Source: Mycoplasma haemofelis str. Langford 1 (GTDB lineage Bacteria; Bacillota_I; Bacilli_A; Mycoplasmatales; Mycoplasmoidaceae). Taken from it: a DNA stretch of 64,000 nucleotides. Within the stretch, counting starts at the first letter, position 1; every line of letters begins with the position of its first letter. The position numbers and the translations under genes are program-made. Positions 21,421 through 30,882 of this stretch are shown piece by piece. Location: positions 682,001-746,000 of the forward strand of contig NC_014970.1 of assembly GCF_000200735.1 (NCBI RefSeq), given 5' to 3'. The notes below the pieces were generated by a model. The model made no database searches and had not been told where the DNA came from. It saw only the letters and a program-made list of their open reading frames with translations.

Positions 21421-21906
21421 ATGATTGACATAAGAACATTTAAGAATGTCTACATTCGTGTTTCCAATGCCAGAAATCCGGAACTAGTAAACCTTCTTCA
21501 AATTCATGTGTGGCCTGTGGTTCATGATTTGAAGATGTTATCTAAGCCAACCTTCCAATTATGCTGCGATTGTGATATGTGTTCAGATTACATATGACTA
21601 ACTAAGCGTTCTTTTTCATATGAAGACTCATGTAAAGAATCCTATAAAGCCCTACTCCACCATCTACACATCCACTTTAATGAGAGGAAGCTAGGAATAA
21701 CTAAAGGATTCGTATACAGCGTGGTTAAGGCAGCATATAAGAAGTTTAGAGCTGTATTTCATGACTACGAAGAACTAGTTCAAGAAAAGGGATTACTTTA
21801 TTCTCTGGGACAAGAAAGCGATAAAAGTAAGGATTTGAAACAACTGGAATGGATCTCCAGTATGGCTATTAAAGTTGCTGATCGCGCTAAACAGGAAGAA
21901 GAGTAG
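21421..21906 (+). CDS. Longest open frame within the remnant
   Basis: Encodes 161 aa from the ATG at 21421. The first 40 codons overlap the zinc-ribbon frame in another phase and look non-native; the last 120 (from about QLCCDCDMCSDY through KALLHHLHIHF, FVYSVVKAAYKKF and DRAKQEEE) look like real coding sequence. It lacks the hydrophobic anchor of every other gene around it. It may still be expressed, or be only the middle part of the degraded transposase-like gene. Confidence 0.4.
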
Positions 21907-22201
21907 TATATAGCTCTTAGACGAGTGGGGGGTTTATATGAAATTAGGAGGTATAGTTCATCAGATAAAGAGATTTGGAGCTTGATTAGCTAAAGACAAG
22001 CGTCATAGAGCTAAGAGAACAAAAGGGGAGGGTATAAAAGTACTGAGCTTCAACTACAGTAAAGGGAAATACGAGTGAAGAAGAATAAGTAAGAAGACCT
22101 ACCTTTATAGGCAGCTAGGGATACGAAACCCCTGACCAACTAGACCTAGAAACCTAGCATATAGATATCGAATGAAATTCTACCGAAGCATAAGACCTTA
22201 G
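21421..22201 (+). pseudogene. Degenerate transposase-like remnant
   Basis: Three frames together resemble an IS1595/IS1-like transposase. Frame 0 (about 21444-21539) gives a zinc-ribbon pattern C-F-Q-C ... C-V-A-C-G-S-W-F-E-D with no start codon and an upstream TAA. The next frame continues from SKPTFQL through SCKESYKALLHHLHIHF to a TAG at 21904-21906. An ORF at 21938-22201 (87 aa) reads DEWGVYMKLGG just before and inside its start, then a very basic tail (KDKRHRAKRTKG, YRMKFYRSIRP). The DE ... GG could be the first acidic residue of a DDE core, but later acidic residues are missing. No terminal inverted repeats were found. The family assignment is tentative. Confidence 0.45.
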
Positions 22202-22206
22202 TCCGA

Positions 22207-22926
22207 ATGGCTGTATCTACTGCTAAGCTGCTAAAGGTAGGAGGGCCTGTATTAACTGGAATAGGAGGGGTTATAGCCACCTCTTCTTTGGTTTCCAAAA
22301 GTGCCGAAGAGAAACAGGAAGAGAGGTTTAAAACTGCGGCTTTAAAAGATGATGAGCCCCCTATAGATGAGTGGGAGGATCGTGACGAAAGCGAACAAGA
22401 AGATAGTAGTGATGATTCAGAAAGTGGAGATCCAAATCAATCAACTGAAGAGCAAAAAGAATCTCAAGATGCGAGCCAAAGCGATGGTCAACAAGGGGAG
22501 AAGGGTGAAACTGGAGAAAGTGGCGAAGCAGAAGGTGGAGGCACTCCCCCTTCAAGTGTAGGGGATTCTGGAAGTGATCAACAAGTAGAGGGGGAGGAGT
22601 CTAAAGCTAGTGGGACAGAGGGAGATTCTGATGCTGTTCCAGAAGCGGGATCTACAACCGATACAGAAGGTAGCGACTCCCAAGAGCAGAAGGATGGATC
22701 AGACGGTGATGACGGAGAACAAGGAGCTTCAACCGGAGATGAGTCTTCTCAAGGGCAAGGAGTTACAGAAAATGGATCTGAGGATGCGGATCATAACCAC
22801 TCCTCTGGTACAGCTTATGGAACTAGAAATGAAGCCATGACTAGACAGGAATTTGAAAAGACCGTTAAGATGCGGGACGATTTATCAACTTTAAGAGATC
22901 AACTATCAGCGCTATCTGCGGGTTAA
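22207..22926 (+). CDS. Family A acidic surface-type protein
   Basis: Encodes 239 aa in three parts. Residues 1-36 are the conserved anchor (MAVSTAKLLKVGGPVLTGIG, ATSSLVSKSAEEK). Residues about 37-180 are highly acidic and low complexity (Glu, Asp, Ser, Gln, Gly), probably disordered. The last ~50 residues are conserved: GSEDADHNHSSGTAYGTRNEAMT, then a heptad-like Leu tail. It has no Cys, unlike the B, C, G, H and I families. First of a rightward A/J cluster; 10 bp precede the next A gene. Function unknown. Confidence 0.85.
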   Translation: MAVSTAKLLKVGGPVLTGIGGVIATSSLVSKSAEEKQEERFKTAALKDDEPPIDEWEDRDESEQEDSSDDSESGDPNQSTEEQKESQDASQSDGQQGEKGETGESGEAEGGGTPPSSVGDSGSDQQVEGEESKASGTEGDSDAVPEAGSTTDTEGSDSQEQKDGSDGDDGEQGASTGDESSQGQGVTENGSEDADHNHSSGTAYGTRNEAMTRQEFEKTVKMRDDLSTLRDQLSALSAG

Positions 22927-22936
22927 ATTCATAACT

Positions 22937-23647
22937 ATGTCTATACCTACTTCCAAGTTATTGAAAGTTGGAGGTCCTACACTAACTGGGATTGGGGGTG
23001 TAATTGCCACTTCGTCTCTAGTCTCTAAGAGTGCAGAGGAAAAGCCAGAAGAGAAGATAAAGACTAAGGCCTTGTCAGATGAAGACCCAACTATAGAAGA
23101 TTGAAAAGACAGGGACGAAAGCGAGGAAGACAGTCAAACAGATGAGGAATCTGGAAGTCCTGATAACTCTCAACAATCTTCTGATGATTCCCAACAACAA
23201 AGTGATGCACAATCACAACAGCAACAAGAGGGACAAACAGGTGAATCGGGTTCTCAAGAGCCTCAAGGAGATAATGCTGCAGATCAAGGTACTGGAGAAG
23301 CATCTCCGGAAGCTGGAGATCCACAAGGGGGAGGAACTCCTCCGTCGGGAGATAGTGATGAAGCTTCTGAAGAGGATCAAGACGAGGAAAAAGAGGGAGC
23401 TGAGGGAGAAGGGCAAGGAGATGAGCAATCTGGTGGGGCTACTGAAAGTGGAGGAAGTACAGAATCTTCAGGAAATGGTGTTACTGATGGAGGATCTGAT
23501 ACTGCAGAGTATGACAATGTGTCGGGAACTGCTTGAGGAACTAAGGATGTAGCTATGACTGCTCAGGAAGTAGAGAGAACGAAACAGCTTAAAAGTAGTT
23601 TGGAAGGGTTGTTAGGAGATCTTAAAGGACTAGCATCAGAAACTTAA
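22937..23647 (+). CDS. Family A acidic surface-type protein
   Basis: Encodes 236 aa. The second A subtype anchor (MSIPTSKLLKVGGPTLTGIG) differs from the MAVSTAK type of the preceding gene. The middle is Gln/Ser/Glu-rich with runs such as SQQQSDAQSQQQQEGQ. The conserved tail reads AEYDNVSGTAWGTKDVAMTAQE, with Trp (TGA) in place of Tyr. TGA codons within the conserved DWKDRDESE and AWGT blocks confirm Trp decoding. Function unknown. Confidence 0.85.
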
Positions 23648-23681
23648 TTTCCCCTCTCCAGAAATCCCAGCTTCCGTAATC

Positions 23682-23699
23682 ACGAAAAAGACGAAAAAC
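23682..23699 (+). promoter_or_regulatory. Family J upstream element, copy 1
   Basis: ACGAAAAAGACGAAAAAC, a direct repeat of ACGAAAAA with 9-nt period, ends 22 bp before the ATG at 23722. The same element precedes all four J genes at 22-23 bp and no other family. It could be a -35-region or activator site; a TATGAT hexamer lies between it and the start. Confidence 0.6.
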
Positions 23700-23721
23700 T
23701 TACCTATGGCTATGATTCTGA

Positions 23722-24159
23722 ATGTCCATAGGGAAGATAGTATTAGGAGTAACTGGTATCGGAGTTACAGCTCTTGGAGCTTGATTTGGAATAAGTAAAG
23801 GGAAAGAAAATGACCTTTACAAAGAGAAAGTAGCTCGCTTCAGGAAGACTGCCCAAAAGGTGAATGGGCATTTTAAAGCCAATAGATATTATCCATCCTA
23901 CAGAATGGGAGACCCTGAGCATGGTATTTGAGGTAAGAAATTTGACTATTTCAGTTCCTCAGATTGATCTTACTACTCCAACATATTCCCTCCTGAAGCT
24001 CGAACAAGCAAGGAAGATATGAGGGATTTTTGCTTTAAGAAAGCCGAGGAGAATGCAGATGACGCAAAGGAAGAAACCAATCTAGTATTCGATACTGGAC
24101 TACCTCCAGATAAGAAATTCTGAGATGCTTGTATATCCGAAGAAAGAGAATTAAGGTAA
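23722..24159 (+). CDS. Family J small membrane-anchored protein
   Basis: Encodes 145 aa. Anchor MSIGKIVLGVTGIGVTALGAW, then a conserved region: VARFRKTAQKVN, GDPEHGIW, EARTSKEDMRDFCFKKAEEN and a C-terminal FWDAC. It is the most divergent J copy (the others begin MSVK). It sits between A genes, as the other J genes do. Function unknown; a single-pass protein with a compact extracellular domain holding two Cys is inferred. Confidence 0.82.
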
Positions 24160-24212
24160 CAAAAATAGATCCCTAATTGCTAGCTACTTTAACGACATAG
24201 GAAAATCTGTTT

Positions 24213-24908
24213 ATGGCTGTACCTACTGCTAAGCTGCTAAAGGTAGGAGGACCTGTATTAACCGGAATAGGAGGTGTGATAGCCACTTCCTCTCTGGTTT
24301 CCAAAAGCGCTGAAGAGAAACCGGAAGAGAGATTTAAGACTGCTGCTTTACAAGATGAAGAACCTCCTATAGAAGAATATAAAGATCAGGACGAAAGCGA
24401 ACAACAAGAGGAGAGTAAGGATGATGCTAGCGGGGGAGAACAAAACCCCCAATCAGAAAATCAAAAACAGAAACAAGCTGATCAGGGAGCTGAAGAAAAG
24501 GATTCTGAGGGGGGTCAAGAGGGGGAACAAAGTTCTCAAGAACAACAGGAAGGTGGAGGATCTAACCAAGATGGTCAAAGGGAGAGTGAACCTTCACAAG
24601 GAGATACTTCTGGAACAGATGCCCAACCACAAGGCGATGATGCGGGAGAGCCTGAAGGAGATTCATCTGATGATTCCGGTGGCGACTCAGATGGAGATGG
24701 ATCATCAGAATCGCTAGGAACCGAAGAATCTAGTGGGAAGGGAGTTACTGATGGATCAGAAGATGCGGACAATAGTCACACATTAGGTACTAGATATGGA
24801 ACTGTGGATGTAAGTATGACCCAACAAGATTTGGCCAAGACCAAACAAGTTAAGGATGACTTGGAAAGTTTAAGGGATCAATTATCAGGAATTCTGGCCT
24901 CTAATTAA
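24213..24908 (+). CDS. Family A acidic surface-type protein
   Basis: Encodes 231 aa, MAVPTAKLLKVGGPVLTGIG anchor subtype. The acidic middle is rich in Gln, Glu and Gly (QKQKQADQGAEEKDSEGGQ). The tail diverges slightly: ADNSHTLGTRYGTVDVSMTQQD, with Arg replacing Ala and Val-Ser replacing the usual Ala before MT. The 3' end overlaps the convergent B gene by 8 bp. Function unknown. Confidence 0.85.
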   Translation: MAVPTAKLLKVGGPVLTGIGGVIATSSLVSKSAEEKPEERFKTAALQDEEPPIEEYKDQDESEQQEESKDDASGGEQNPQSENQKQKQADQGAEEKDSEGGQEGEQSSQEQQEGGGSNQDGQRESEPSQGDTSGTDAQPQGDDAGEPEGDSSDDSGGDSDGDGSSESLGTEESSGKGVTDGSEDADNSHTLGTRYGTVDVSMTQQDLAKTKQVKDDLESLRDQLSGILASN

Positions 24909-25776
24909 AGCAACGACTCTTAGTTTTCTGAAGATCAGAGATAGCGTTTATTTCCTTAACTTTCTCCAAATCACATCACTCCTTTAGCTTAGGGCCTCCT
25001 TGAGTTCCGTCAGAAGTGGCGGATAAGTTTGTTCCTTTCTTAATTGCATCAAACAAAGCAGAATCTGTTGATTTAATGGAATCAAACTTACTTCCTCATG
25101 AGCCTTCCTTAACCAAGTGATATCCTTGTTTTTCAAAGAAAGCCTCTACATTAGTAGGAGTTTGTAAGCAATATCTCTCATAATCAGAGATATCCTGAGA
25201 TTCTGGAGCCTTAACTTTAAGAGCCTCACAGAACTTCTTAACCATATCCTTAGCAGTATCCACAGCCGTGGAAGCTTCAAGAGAAGTTCCCTTCTCATTC
25301 GCCCCCTTTACCTTCTCAATAAAAGAAGAGTCTCCCTTATTAAGAACAAAAGAATCCTTCCAATCCCTATCTACAGAAGAAGGTTCCTTATCTAAGAACA
25401 GTATCTTAGCTTCAACTGTCTTAAATTGTGGAACTGTACAATAACTCCTAGCCTTAGATAGAGAACCTTCATAATCCCCATCACCCACCATGACATTCAG
25501 AGCTTTTTCACAGGAGGACATAATCTTAGATCCGGCTTCCTTATCACCATCATTCGCTAATACTCCCGCAAAACTCATAAACTCACTATCTCCTTTATGA
25601 GTTAAGAATACAGCTCTCCAAGCTCTAGAAGAATCTCCAACTAACGTTAATCCCTCAGATACTAACTTAGATTTAACATCTTTAGGACGACTCAAATGTC
25701 AAGATGCGGCAGCAGCTGTTCCAGTAGCTCCAGCTACTCCCAATCCTGCTAAAGCTTTAGTTGTTATTCCCTTCAT
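24901..25776 (-). CDS. Family B protein, RPKDVKSKL subtype
   Basis: Encodes 291 aa and pairs with the gene at 42439. Anchor MKGITTKALAGLGVAGATG, then RPKDVKSKLVSEGLTLVGDSS, AWRAVFLTHKGDSEFMSF, ARSYCTVPQFKTVEAKILF, KKFCEALKVKAPES, ERYCLQTPTNVEAFF, LKEWCDLEKV and terminal SRCFN. The WC pairs of other B proteins are partly YC or FC. Both copies are isolated leftward genes among A/J genes, outside the main B cassettes. Confidence 0.85.
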
Positions 25777-25863
25777 GAAACCTCCCCTTTTAATGCCGAC
25801 ATTTAGCTTTCGGGAATAAATTAAAAGTCACGCTCCACTCTTTTTACATTAAGCATCCTTGAT

Positions 25864-26598
25864 ATGTCAATACCTACTTCTAAATTACTTAAAGTTGGGG
25901 GACCTACCCTGACAGGGATTGGTGGTGTCATCGCTACTTCGTCTCTAGTCTCTAAGAGTGCAGAGGAAAAGCCAGAAGAGAAATTAAAGACTAAAGCTCT
26001 TTCTGATGAAGACCCAACAATAGAGGATTGGAAGGATAGGGACGAGAGCGAACAGGAAGATCAATCTGAAGGGGAAGGAAGTCCTCCAAGCGACTCAGAA
26101 TCTTCTAGCGAGGAGCAGAAGGAAAGTGGTGGAGGTTCAGAATCAAAAGCTGCTGATAGTCAAGAAGGAGATACAGGAGCGCAAGAGGGTCAAGGACAAC
26201 AAGATGGAGGAAGTGATGGTCAAGATGAAGCATCTGCCGGATCTCAAGCAGGAGCTACTTCTTCAGATACAGATGGTGGGGATAATACAGATCCTCAAAA
26301 AGGAGAAGATGGAAAGGATGGTAGTGAAGCCGGAGGAGATTCGGATAGTGCTTTGGCGTCTGCAGATGATTCTTCTACAGGTGGCGAAGATAGTGGAAGG
26401 AATAACGCACAAGATGGAGAAGGAAGTGGTGTCACTGAAAGTGGATCAAGTAATGCAGAGTATGATCATGCCTCAGGTACTGCTTGGGGAACTCGAGATG
26501 CGGCCATGACTGCACAAGAGGTAGAGAAAGCAAGAACTCTAAAAAGCGAGTTGGAAACTCGATTGGGTGAATTACAAAAGCTAGCATCAGGTATTTAA
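25864..26598 (+). CDS. Family A acidic surface-type protein
   Basis: Encodes 244 aa, the longest A protein here. MSIPTSKLLKVGGPTLTGIG anchor; Ser/Gly/Asp/Gln-rich middle; tail AEYDHASGTAWGTRDAAMTAQE followed by a Leu-rich helix (LKSELETRLGELQKL). Divergent from the B gene at 24901-25776 across 87 bp. Anchor and tail subtype match the gene at 22937, suggesting these two are a duplicate pair. Function unknown. Confidence 0.85.
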   Translation: MSIPTSKLLKVGGPTLTGIGGVIATSSLVSKSAEEKPEEKLKTKALSDEDPTIEDWKDRDESEQEDQSEGEGSPPSDSESSSEEQKESGGGSESKAADSQEGDTGAQEGQGQQDGGSDGQDEASAGSQAGATSSDTDGGDNTDPQKGEDGKDGSEAGGDSDSALASADDSSTGGEDSGRNNAQDGEGSGVTESGSSNAEYDHASGTAWGTRDAAMTAQEVEKARTLKSELETRLGELQKLASGI

Positions 26599-26609
26599 AT
26601 CTATCTTCC

Positions 26610-26623
26610 CATGACTTGTCATG
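26610..26623. other. Short perfect palindrome between two A genes
   Basis: CATGAC-TT-GTCATG forms a 6-bp perfect stem 11 bp after the stop at 26598. No T run follows, so it is a weak terminator candidate; it could equally be an operator or chance. Confidence 0.25.
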
Positions 26624-26687
26624 ACAACATAAATTCTTTAAATTAAAAATTAAACCTCTCTTCTGAGAAATATACGGATCCTAGGAC

Positions 26688-27356
26688 ATGGCTATATCCA
26701 CTGCTAAGCTGCTAAAGGTAGGAGGACCTGTATTAACTGGAATAGGGGGAGTTATAGCTACCTCCTCTTTGGTTTCCAAGAGTGCTGAAGAGAAGCCGGA
26801 GGAGAAGTTAAAGACCGTCGCCTTACATGATGAAGAGCCCCCTATAGAAGAGTGGAAAGATCAAAATGAAAGTGAGCAAGAGGAAAATAAAGACCCAGAA
26901 GATAATGAGAAACAAGCGGAAGGTGGCGGTGCAGGAGTCACTCCTCCACCTCAAGGGGATTCTGAAGCCGGACAAAAAGGTAAAGATGAAGCGAGTCAAG
27001 GCGGTGGAGCGAAGGGAGATGATTCTGCACAACAACAAGAAGCTGGATCTCCAGAAAGTGGGGGTGATAGTGATGGGAAAGAAAACAGCGATCAAGATGG
27101 TTTTGGTGAACAAAGTGGAGATGATGAAAGTGCTGGAGAACTAGGTAGTTCGGGCGGAGAGAGTGACTCCACAGGTACAGGGGTTACAAGTAATGGATCT
27201 GACAATGCAGATCATGACCATGCGGCAGGTACCGCTTACGGAACTTTAGATAAAGCTATGACTCAGCAGGAATTGACACAAGTTAAGCAAACTAGAGACA
27301 GCCTCGTAGACCTAAAAGACAAGTTATCCAAGCTAACAGGAATCTCTCTTGATTAG
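26688..27356 (+). CDS. Family A acidic surface-type protein
   Basis: Encodes 222 aa. Anchor MAISTAKLLKVGGPVLTGIG; acidic middle with GGG-rich runs; tail ADHDHAAGTAYGTLDKAMTQQE then LVDLKDKLSKLTGISLD. It follows an 89-bp intergenic stretch containing the 26610 palindrome and AT-rich sequence, and is three bases upstream of the next A gene, so the two form one transcription unit. Function unknown. Confidence 0.85.
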   Translation: MAISTAKLLKVGGPVLTGIGGVIATSSLVSKSAEEKPEEKLKTVALHDEEPPIEEWKDQNESEQEENKDPEDNEKQAEGGGAGVTPPPQGDSEAGQKGKDEASQGGGAKGDDSAQQQEAGSPESGGDSDGKENSDQDGFGEQSGDDESAGELGSSGGESDSTGTGVTSNGSDNADHDHAAGTAYGTLDKAMTQQELTQVKQTRDSLVDLKDKLSKLTGISLD

Positions 27357-27359
27357 GGT

Positions 27360-28073
27360 ATGTCCATACCTACTTCCAAATTACTAAAAGTTGGTGGGCC
27401 AGTATTGACTGGTATTGGTGGAGTGATTGCCACTTTATCTTTAGTATCTAAAAGTGCTGAGGAAAAGAATGAAGAGACATTCAAGACTAAGGCTCTTTCT
27501 GATGACGATCCTCTCATAGAGGAATACAAAGATCGTGATGAGAGTGAATCTGAAGATCAACAGGAATCAGATGATGCTCCCCAAGGAGATAAAGCTGACA
27601 AATCCCCACAACAGGATGCATCCGATTCAAGCAAACAAGATAGTGGGGGCGACCAAGAACCACCTTCATCTCCAGAACAAGGGGGAGGCGGACAACCTCC
27701 CGCTTCTGAAGGAGAGAAAGAAAGTGGTGCTGATGGTGGAAGTACTGCTTCTACATCCGACTCTACAGGTGATAGTTCAGGATCGGATAACGATGTAACT
27801 TCTGGAGATGAAGGCGCATCAGAAGAGGGAGATACTGAAGCATTACAAGATGAAGCGGGCGCAGAAGCTGGAAGTCAATCTTCTGCCCAAGAAGAAGGAA
27901 GTTCTCAACAAGGTCTTGAAAATGGAAGTCATGATGCTGAGCACGTGAACGCCCAAGGTCATGCTTATGGAACACAAGATAAAGCCATGACTAAACAAGA
28001 TGTAGAGAACATGAAAACCACAAGAGATTCTCTACAATCAACCCTAGATCAATTGAATGCTATGATGAGATAA
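27360..28073 (+). CDS. Family A acidic surface-type protein
   Basis: Encodes 237 aa. MSIPTSKLLKVGGPVLTGIG anchor with ATLSLVSKSAEEK; the middle is Asp/Ser/Gln-rich; tail AEHVNAQGHAYGTQDKAMTKQD, with His replacing the Thr of GTAYGT. Its tail resembles that of the A gene at 35981 (NVHGNAYGT) more than that of its neighbour, consistent with tail swapping. Function unknown. Confidence 0.85.
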   Translation: MSIPTSKLLKVGGPVLTGIGGVIATLSLVSKSAEEKNEETFKTKALSDDDPLIEEYKDRDESESEDQQESDDAPQGDKADKSPQQDASDSSKQDSGGDQEPPSSPEQGGGGQPPASEGEKESGADGGSTASTSDSTGDSSGSDNDVTSGDEGASEEGDTEALQDEAGAEAGSQSSAQEEGSSQQGLENGSHDAEHVNAQGHAYGTQDKAMTKQDVENMKTTRDSLQSTLDQLNAMMR

Positions 28074-28145
28074 GGTGCATCTAGGGATTTAGGATTAAAA
28101 GAATGAACCACTCTCCAGTTACTTGTAGAATTAGACACGAGTTTA

Positions 28146-28589
28146 TTGTTTTTATTAAACACAGTAAAGTGGTTTACAGTCAGTCTAACAGCTGCAATTA
28201 CAGGCAATAACTTAATCAATAAATTTAGCCCTAAGGAGAAGATTGTATTCCCTAGAAAGTTAAGTAGACCTAACGTATATACAAAGAGATTAGGAAAGCA
28301 AGCATTAGTAAAATTAGACGATAACTACTTTGAAAATAAGAAGTGTAGTGTCTACAAGATTGATGCTCCTACTGAAAACAAAGTCTCAGTTATAGAGAGT
28401 CTTGAACTGGACTCTCTGGCTAAGGAGATTAAAGATGAGACATTCTTAAATGCCATTCGTGGTGCATGTAATAAGGGAAGTAAGAATATCTATATTTACC
28501 AAGATTTAAAACACTGAATATACGAAGAACGACTACAAAGAGATTTAGTACTGAGCCACAATTCTAAGATTGTTTCTCGGATACGATAA
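28146..28589 (+). CDS. Family K small secreted/anchored protein
   Basis: Encodes 147 aa from a probable TTG; no ATG or GTG is in frame between the upstream stop (28071) and the first conserved block. N-terminal hydrophobic segment (about residues 8-25), then the K signature: KKCSVYKIDAP, FLNAIRGACNKGSKNIYIYQ and HWIYEE. The C-terminus is extended (LSHNSKIVSRIR) and its last 26 bp overlap the convergent G gene. Function unknown. Confidence 0.72.
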
Positions 28590-29442
28590 CACACCTAAAT
28601 CTAAACTTGGGATAAAGTTCAAAAACTCCATCACTAGAAAATTCCTTCTCTTTCTGTTGATCACATCACGTTTTTAATCCCTGATCAGAATCCTTACTTG
28701 TAACATCTGAATCATTCTTGAAAGTATCTAAATTCTTAATTTCATCATACTTCTGCTTCAATTGAGATTCATTTCCAGAATCAGTAAGCATCTTCTCTCC
28801 ATTCAGATCTATCAATTCTTTAATTGTCTTAAATTTCTTGGGAGAGCAGAATAACTCCACATTAGCTACCAAATCATCAGCGGGCTTCGCAACCAAGGAG
28901 CTATCACATCAAGACTTTAGCTTCACGTAAGCCTCCCCCAAATTCTCTTTAGGAGTCTCTCCTTCTCTCTCGGGAGGTGGAGTTAAGTATCCTATTAATT
29001 CCTTAAAACCCTCAATATGCTTCCTAAATAAGAATGAAACTTTGTATTGCTTGGTGGCTTCTTCGGAATTTGAATTTTGTATCAAACCACTAAGACTCCC
29101 TACTTTCTGAATTATCTTCCCCTTAACAGTCTGAAGATTATCTACGCACAATAAAGATGAGTGCTTTGAATACTGCTCATAATTCTCTTTTGGAAGTACA
29201 TCCCTACACCACTGCTTAATCTTTTCTATATCATTGGAAGATCCAACCACATCTCCAAGCCACCCCTTATTCTCTTCTAAAACAGCATCCCAAGACTTCT
29301 TATCCTCCCACTTAATTAATTGAAGTCCAGATCACTCTAAGTATTCCTTAACGTTCTTAGGCCTTAAATTACCAAAACAATACCAACCTCCAAATCCTAC
29401 TCCACCCAAGCCTAATAGAGCCAAACAAGAAAGCGTTTTCAA
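28564..29442 (-). CDS. Family G membrane-anchored protein
   Basis: Encodes 292 aa from a TTG (upstream in-frame stop; MKTLSCLALLGLGGVGFGGW). Hallmarks: LRPKNVKEYLEW, LCVDNLQTVKGKIIQKVGS, QYKVSFLFRKHIEGFKELIGYLTP, KSWCDSSL, LFCSPKKFKTIKELID, LKTWCDQQKEKEFSSDGVFE and LYPKFRFRCVIV. An internal Cys (SCLALLGLG) might allow lipidation but the context is not a standard lipobox. Closest in plan to the gene at 44206. Function unknown. Confidence 0.83.
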
Positions 29443-29547
29443 TGTGAATTAATCAACCATCTGAATTATTTACATTCCGTTAGTTCAGTAAATGTGCTTA
29501 TAATTGGAATTACCAACGAGACTAAGAAGACCTTATCTCGATAATTT

Positions 29548-30000
29548 TTGAAACTTTCATCTCTAGTACCTGCTACTCTAAGTGGCTTGGTGGTAGTAGG
29601 GGTGATTATACATTCCAATTTTTCCAAACCTTTATTCGAATCTGAGAACCTAGAAGAACCAACTTTTGATTTAGAGTTAACTACAGAGCCAGAAGAAACT
29701 GATTGTATAGTCTACACAGTAAAGCGTGACATTTACTCCCAAAGAAATTCATATGGAGTGAAGGAGATCTTAGATGCCAAAGGTAGAAATTGATTCTTGG
29801 CGTCTGTGGATCAATCGCAAAAGAACTTTATAAAGGATGTTAATGATGCCTGTTTGGGAAAGAATAAGAATGTTAAATCGGAAAATAGCTTCCAGATTTA
29901 TGTCTACCAAAAGGATAATGGACAATGAATATATGCTAGAGATATGCAATACGGATGAACTAGAGTTCCAGAAGTTGTGAATAAAACAGGCAGAAGATAG
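29548..30000 (+). CDS. Family K small secreted/anchored protein
   Basis: Encodes 150 aa from TTG (MKLSSLVPATLSGLVVVGV hydrophobic segment). K signature: TDCIVYTVKRD, FIKDVNDACLGKNKNV, FQIYVYQKDNGQWIYARDMQYGW. It lies opposite and between two leftward G genes, exactly the position of the K gene at 53937 in the fourth array, which argues that the G-K-G block was duplicated whole. Function unknown. Confidence 0.78.
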
Positions 30001-30002
30001 CT

Positions 30003-30880
30003 CTATTTAGCTTTCAAACATCTAAATCTGAACTTAGGGTAGATATTACTGAACGTACCCTCTTCAGAAAACTCCTTCTTCTCTATCTCTTGACACCAGT
30101 TTTTTAAATCATCCTCTTTCTGCTCTTTCTTAGTCCGAGTAGGATCATTAACTCAAGAAGACTTCTCTTTTATCTCTTCATACTTCTTAGTTAATTCTTG
30201 GGAATTCTGTGAATCGGTAAGTAATAAGTTCTTTTCACTTTGGTTAGTTATCAGCTCACTAATAGTTTTAAATTTCATAGGAGCACAAAGGAGCTTCACA
30301 TTATCTACTAAAGCATCATCAGGTTTGGAGGCAAGAGACTTCTTACATCATGCCTCCAATATCTTTCCGGCCTCTTCTATATTCTCCCGAATTTCTCGTC
30401 CCTTCTCTTGTTCTGGAGGGACAAAGCCTATTAACTCCAGAACTCCCTCTATGTGTTTCTTAAATATATAAGAGACCCTATATTCCTTATCCTTAGAATC
30501 GCTTGAATCCTTAATAAGAGAATCTATACTTCCATCCTTTTGAATTATCTTAGCCCTTACTGTCTGGGGATTGTTAACACAGATCTTAGAGGCATCATCT
30601 TTAAAAGATTCGTAATCTGAGGAAGATAAGTGGGAAGAGCACCAAGACTTAACATCGTCCTCTCTTGGATCGGACTTTCCTGTTCTGGATACTGCTATAG
30701 ATTTATGCTCATCTAAAACGGACTTTCAAATATTCCCCCCTTCTCGGAAGCCAATTCAAAACCTTGTCATTCTAAATATTGCTTCAAGTCCTTAGGTCGA
30801 AGTACAGAAAAGCTATATCACCCTCCAAAGCCGGCAGCACCCAAGCCTGATAAGGCAAAAATAGGCAATAACTTAGCCAT
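30003..30880 (-). pseudogene. Family G gene frameshifted at a G6 tract
   Basis: The ATG at 30880 opens a normal G start (MAKLLPIFALSGLGAAGFGG, LRPKDLKQYLEWQGFELASEKGG), but the frame stops at 30713-30715 after 55 aa. The rest of the gene is open in the neighbouring frame (NIWKSVLDEHK, CVNNPQTVRAKII, FKKHIEGVLELIGF, PKFRFRCLKAK) down to 30003. The switch falls at a run of six G on the coding strand (C6 at 30735-30740); a seventh G would restore about 292 aa. Homologs at 45939 and 55293 are intact. Phase variation, a fresh mutation or a homopolymer sequencing error are all possible. Confidence 0.8.
30735..30740. repeat. Homopolymer C6/G6 at a frameshift
   Basis: Six consecutive C on the plus strand (G on the coding strand) mark the exact point where the G gene at 30003-30880 changes frame. 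The aligned site in the intact copy at 55293 reads AAAGGAGGT, without a long homopolymer. Confidence 0.75.
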
Positions 30881-30882
30881 GC

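Noticed and set aside
21296-22210. Terminal inverted repeats around the transposase-like remnant
   Set aside because: I compared the flanks by eye and found no convincing matching ends or target-site duplication.
23142-23552. 136-codon open frame overlapping the A gene at 22937
   Set aside because: It appears longest only if TGA is taken as stop in the real gene. The A frame keeps the conserved anchor and tail through TGA-Trp codons.
22361-27975. Out-of-frame ORFs of 60-136 codons inside A genes on both strands
   Set aside because: They lie over the low-complexity acidic region, where the codon composition suppresses stops in other frames. They lack the anchor and have skewed Arg/Lys/Met or Leu/Phe/Ser content.
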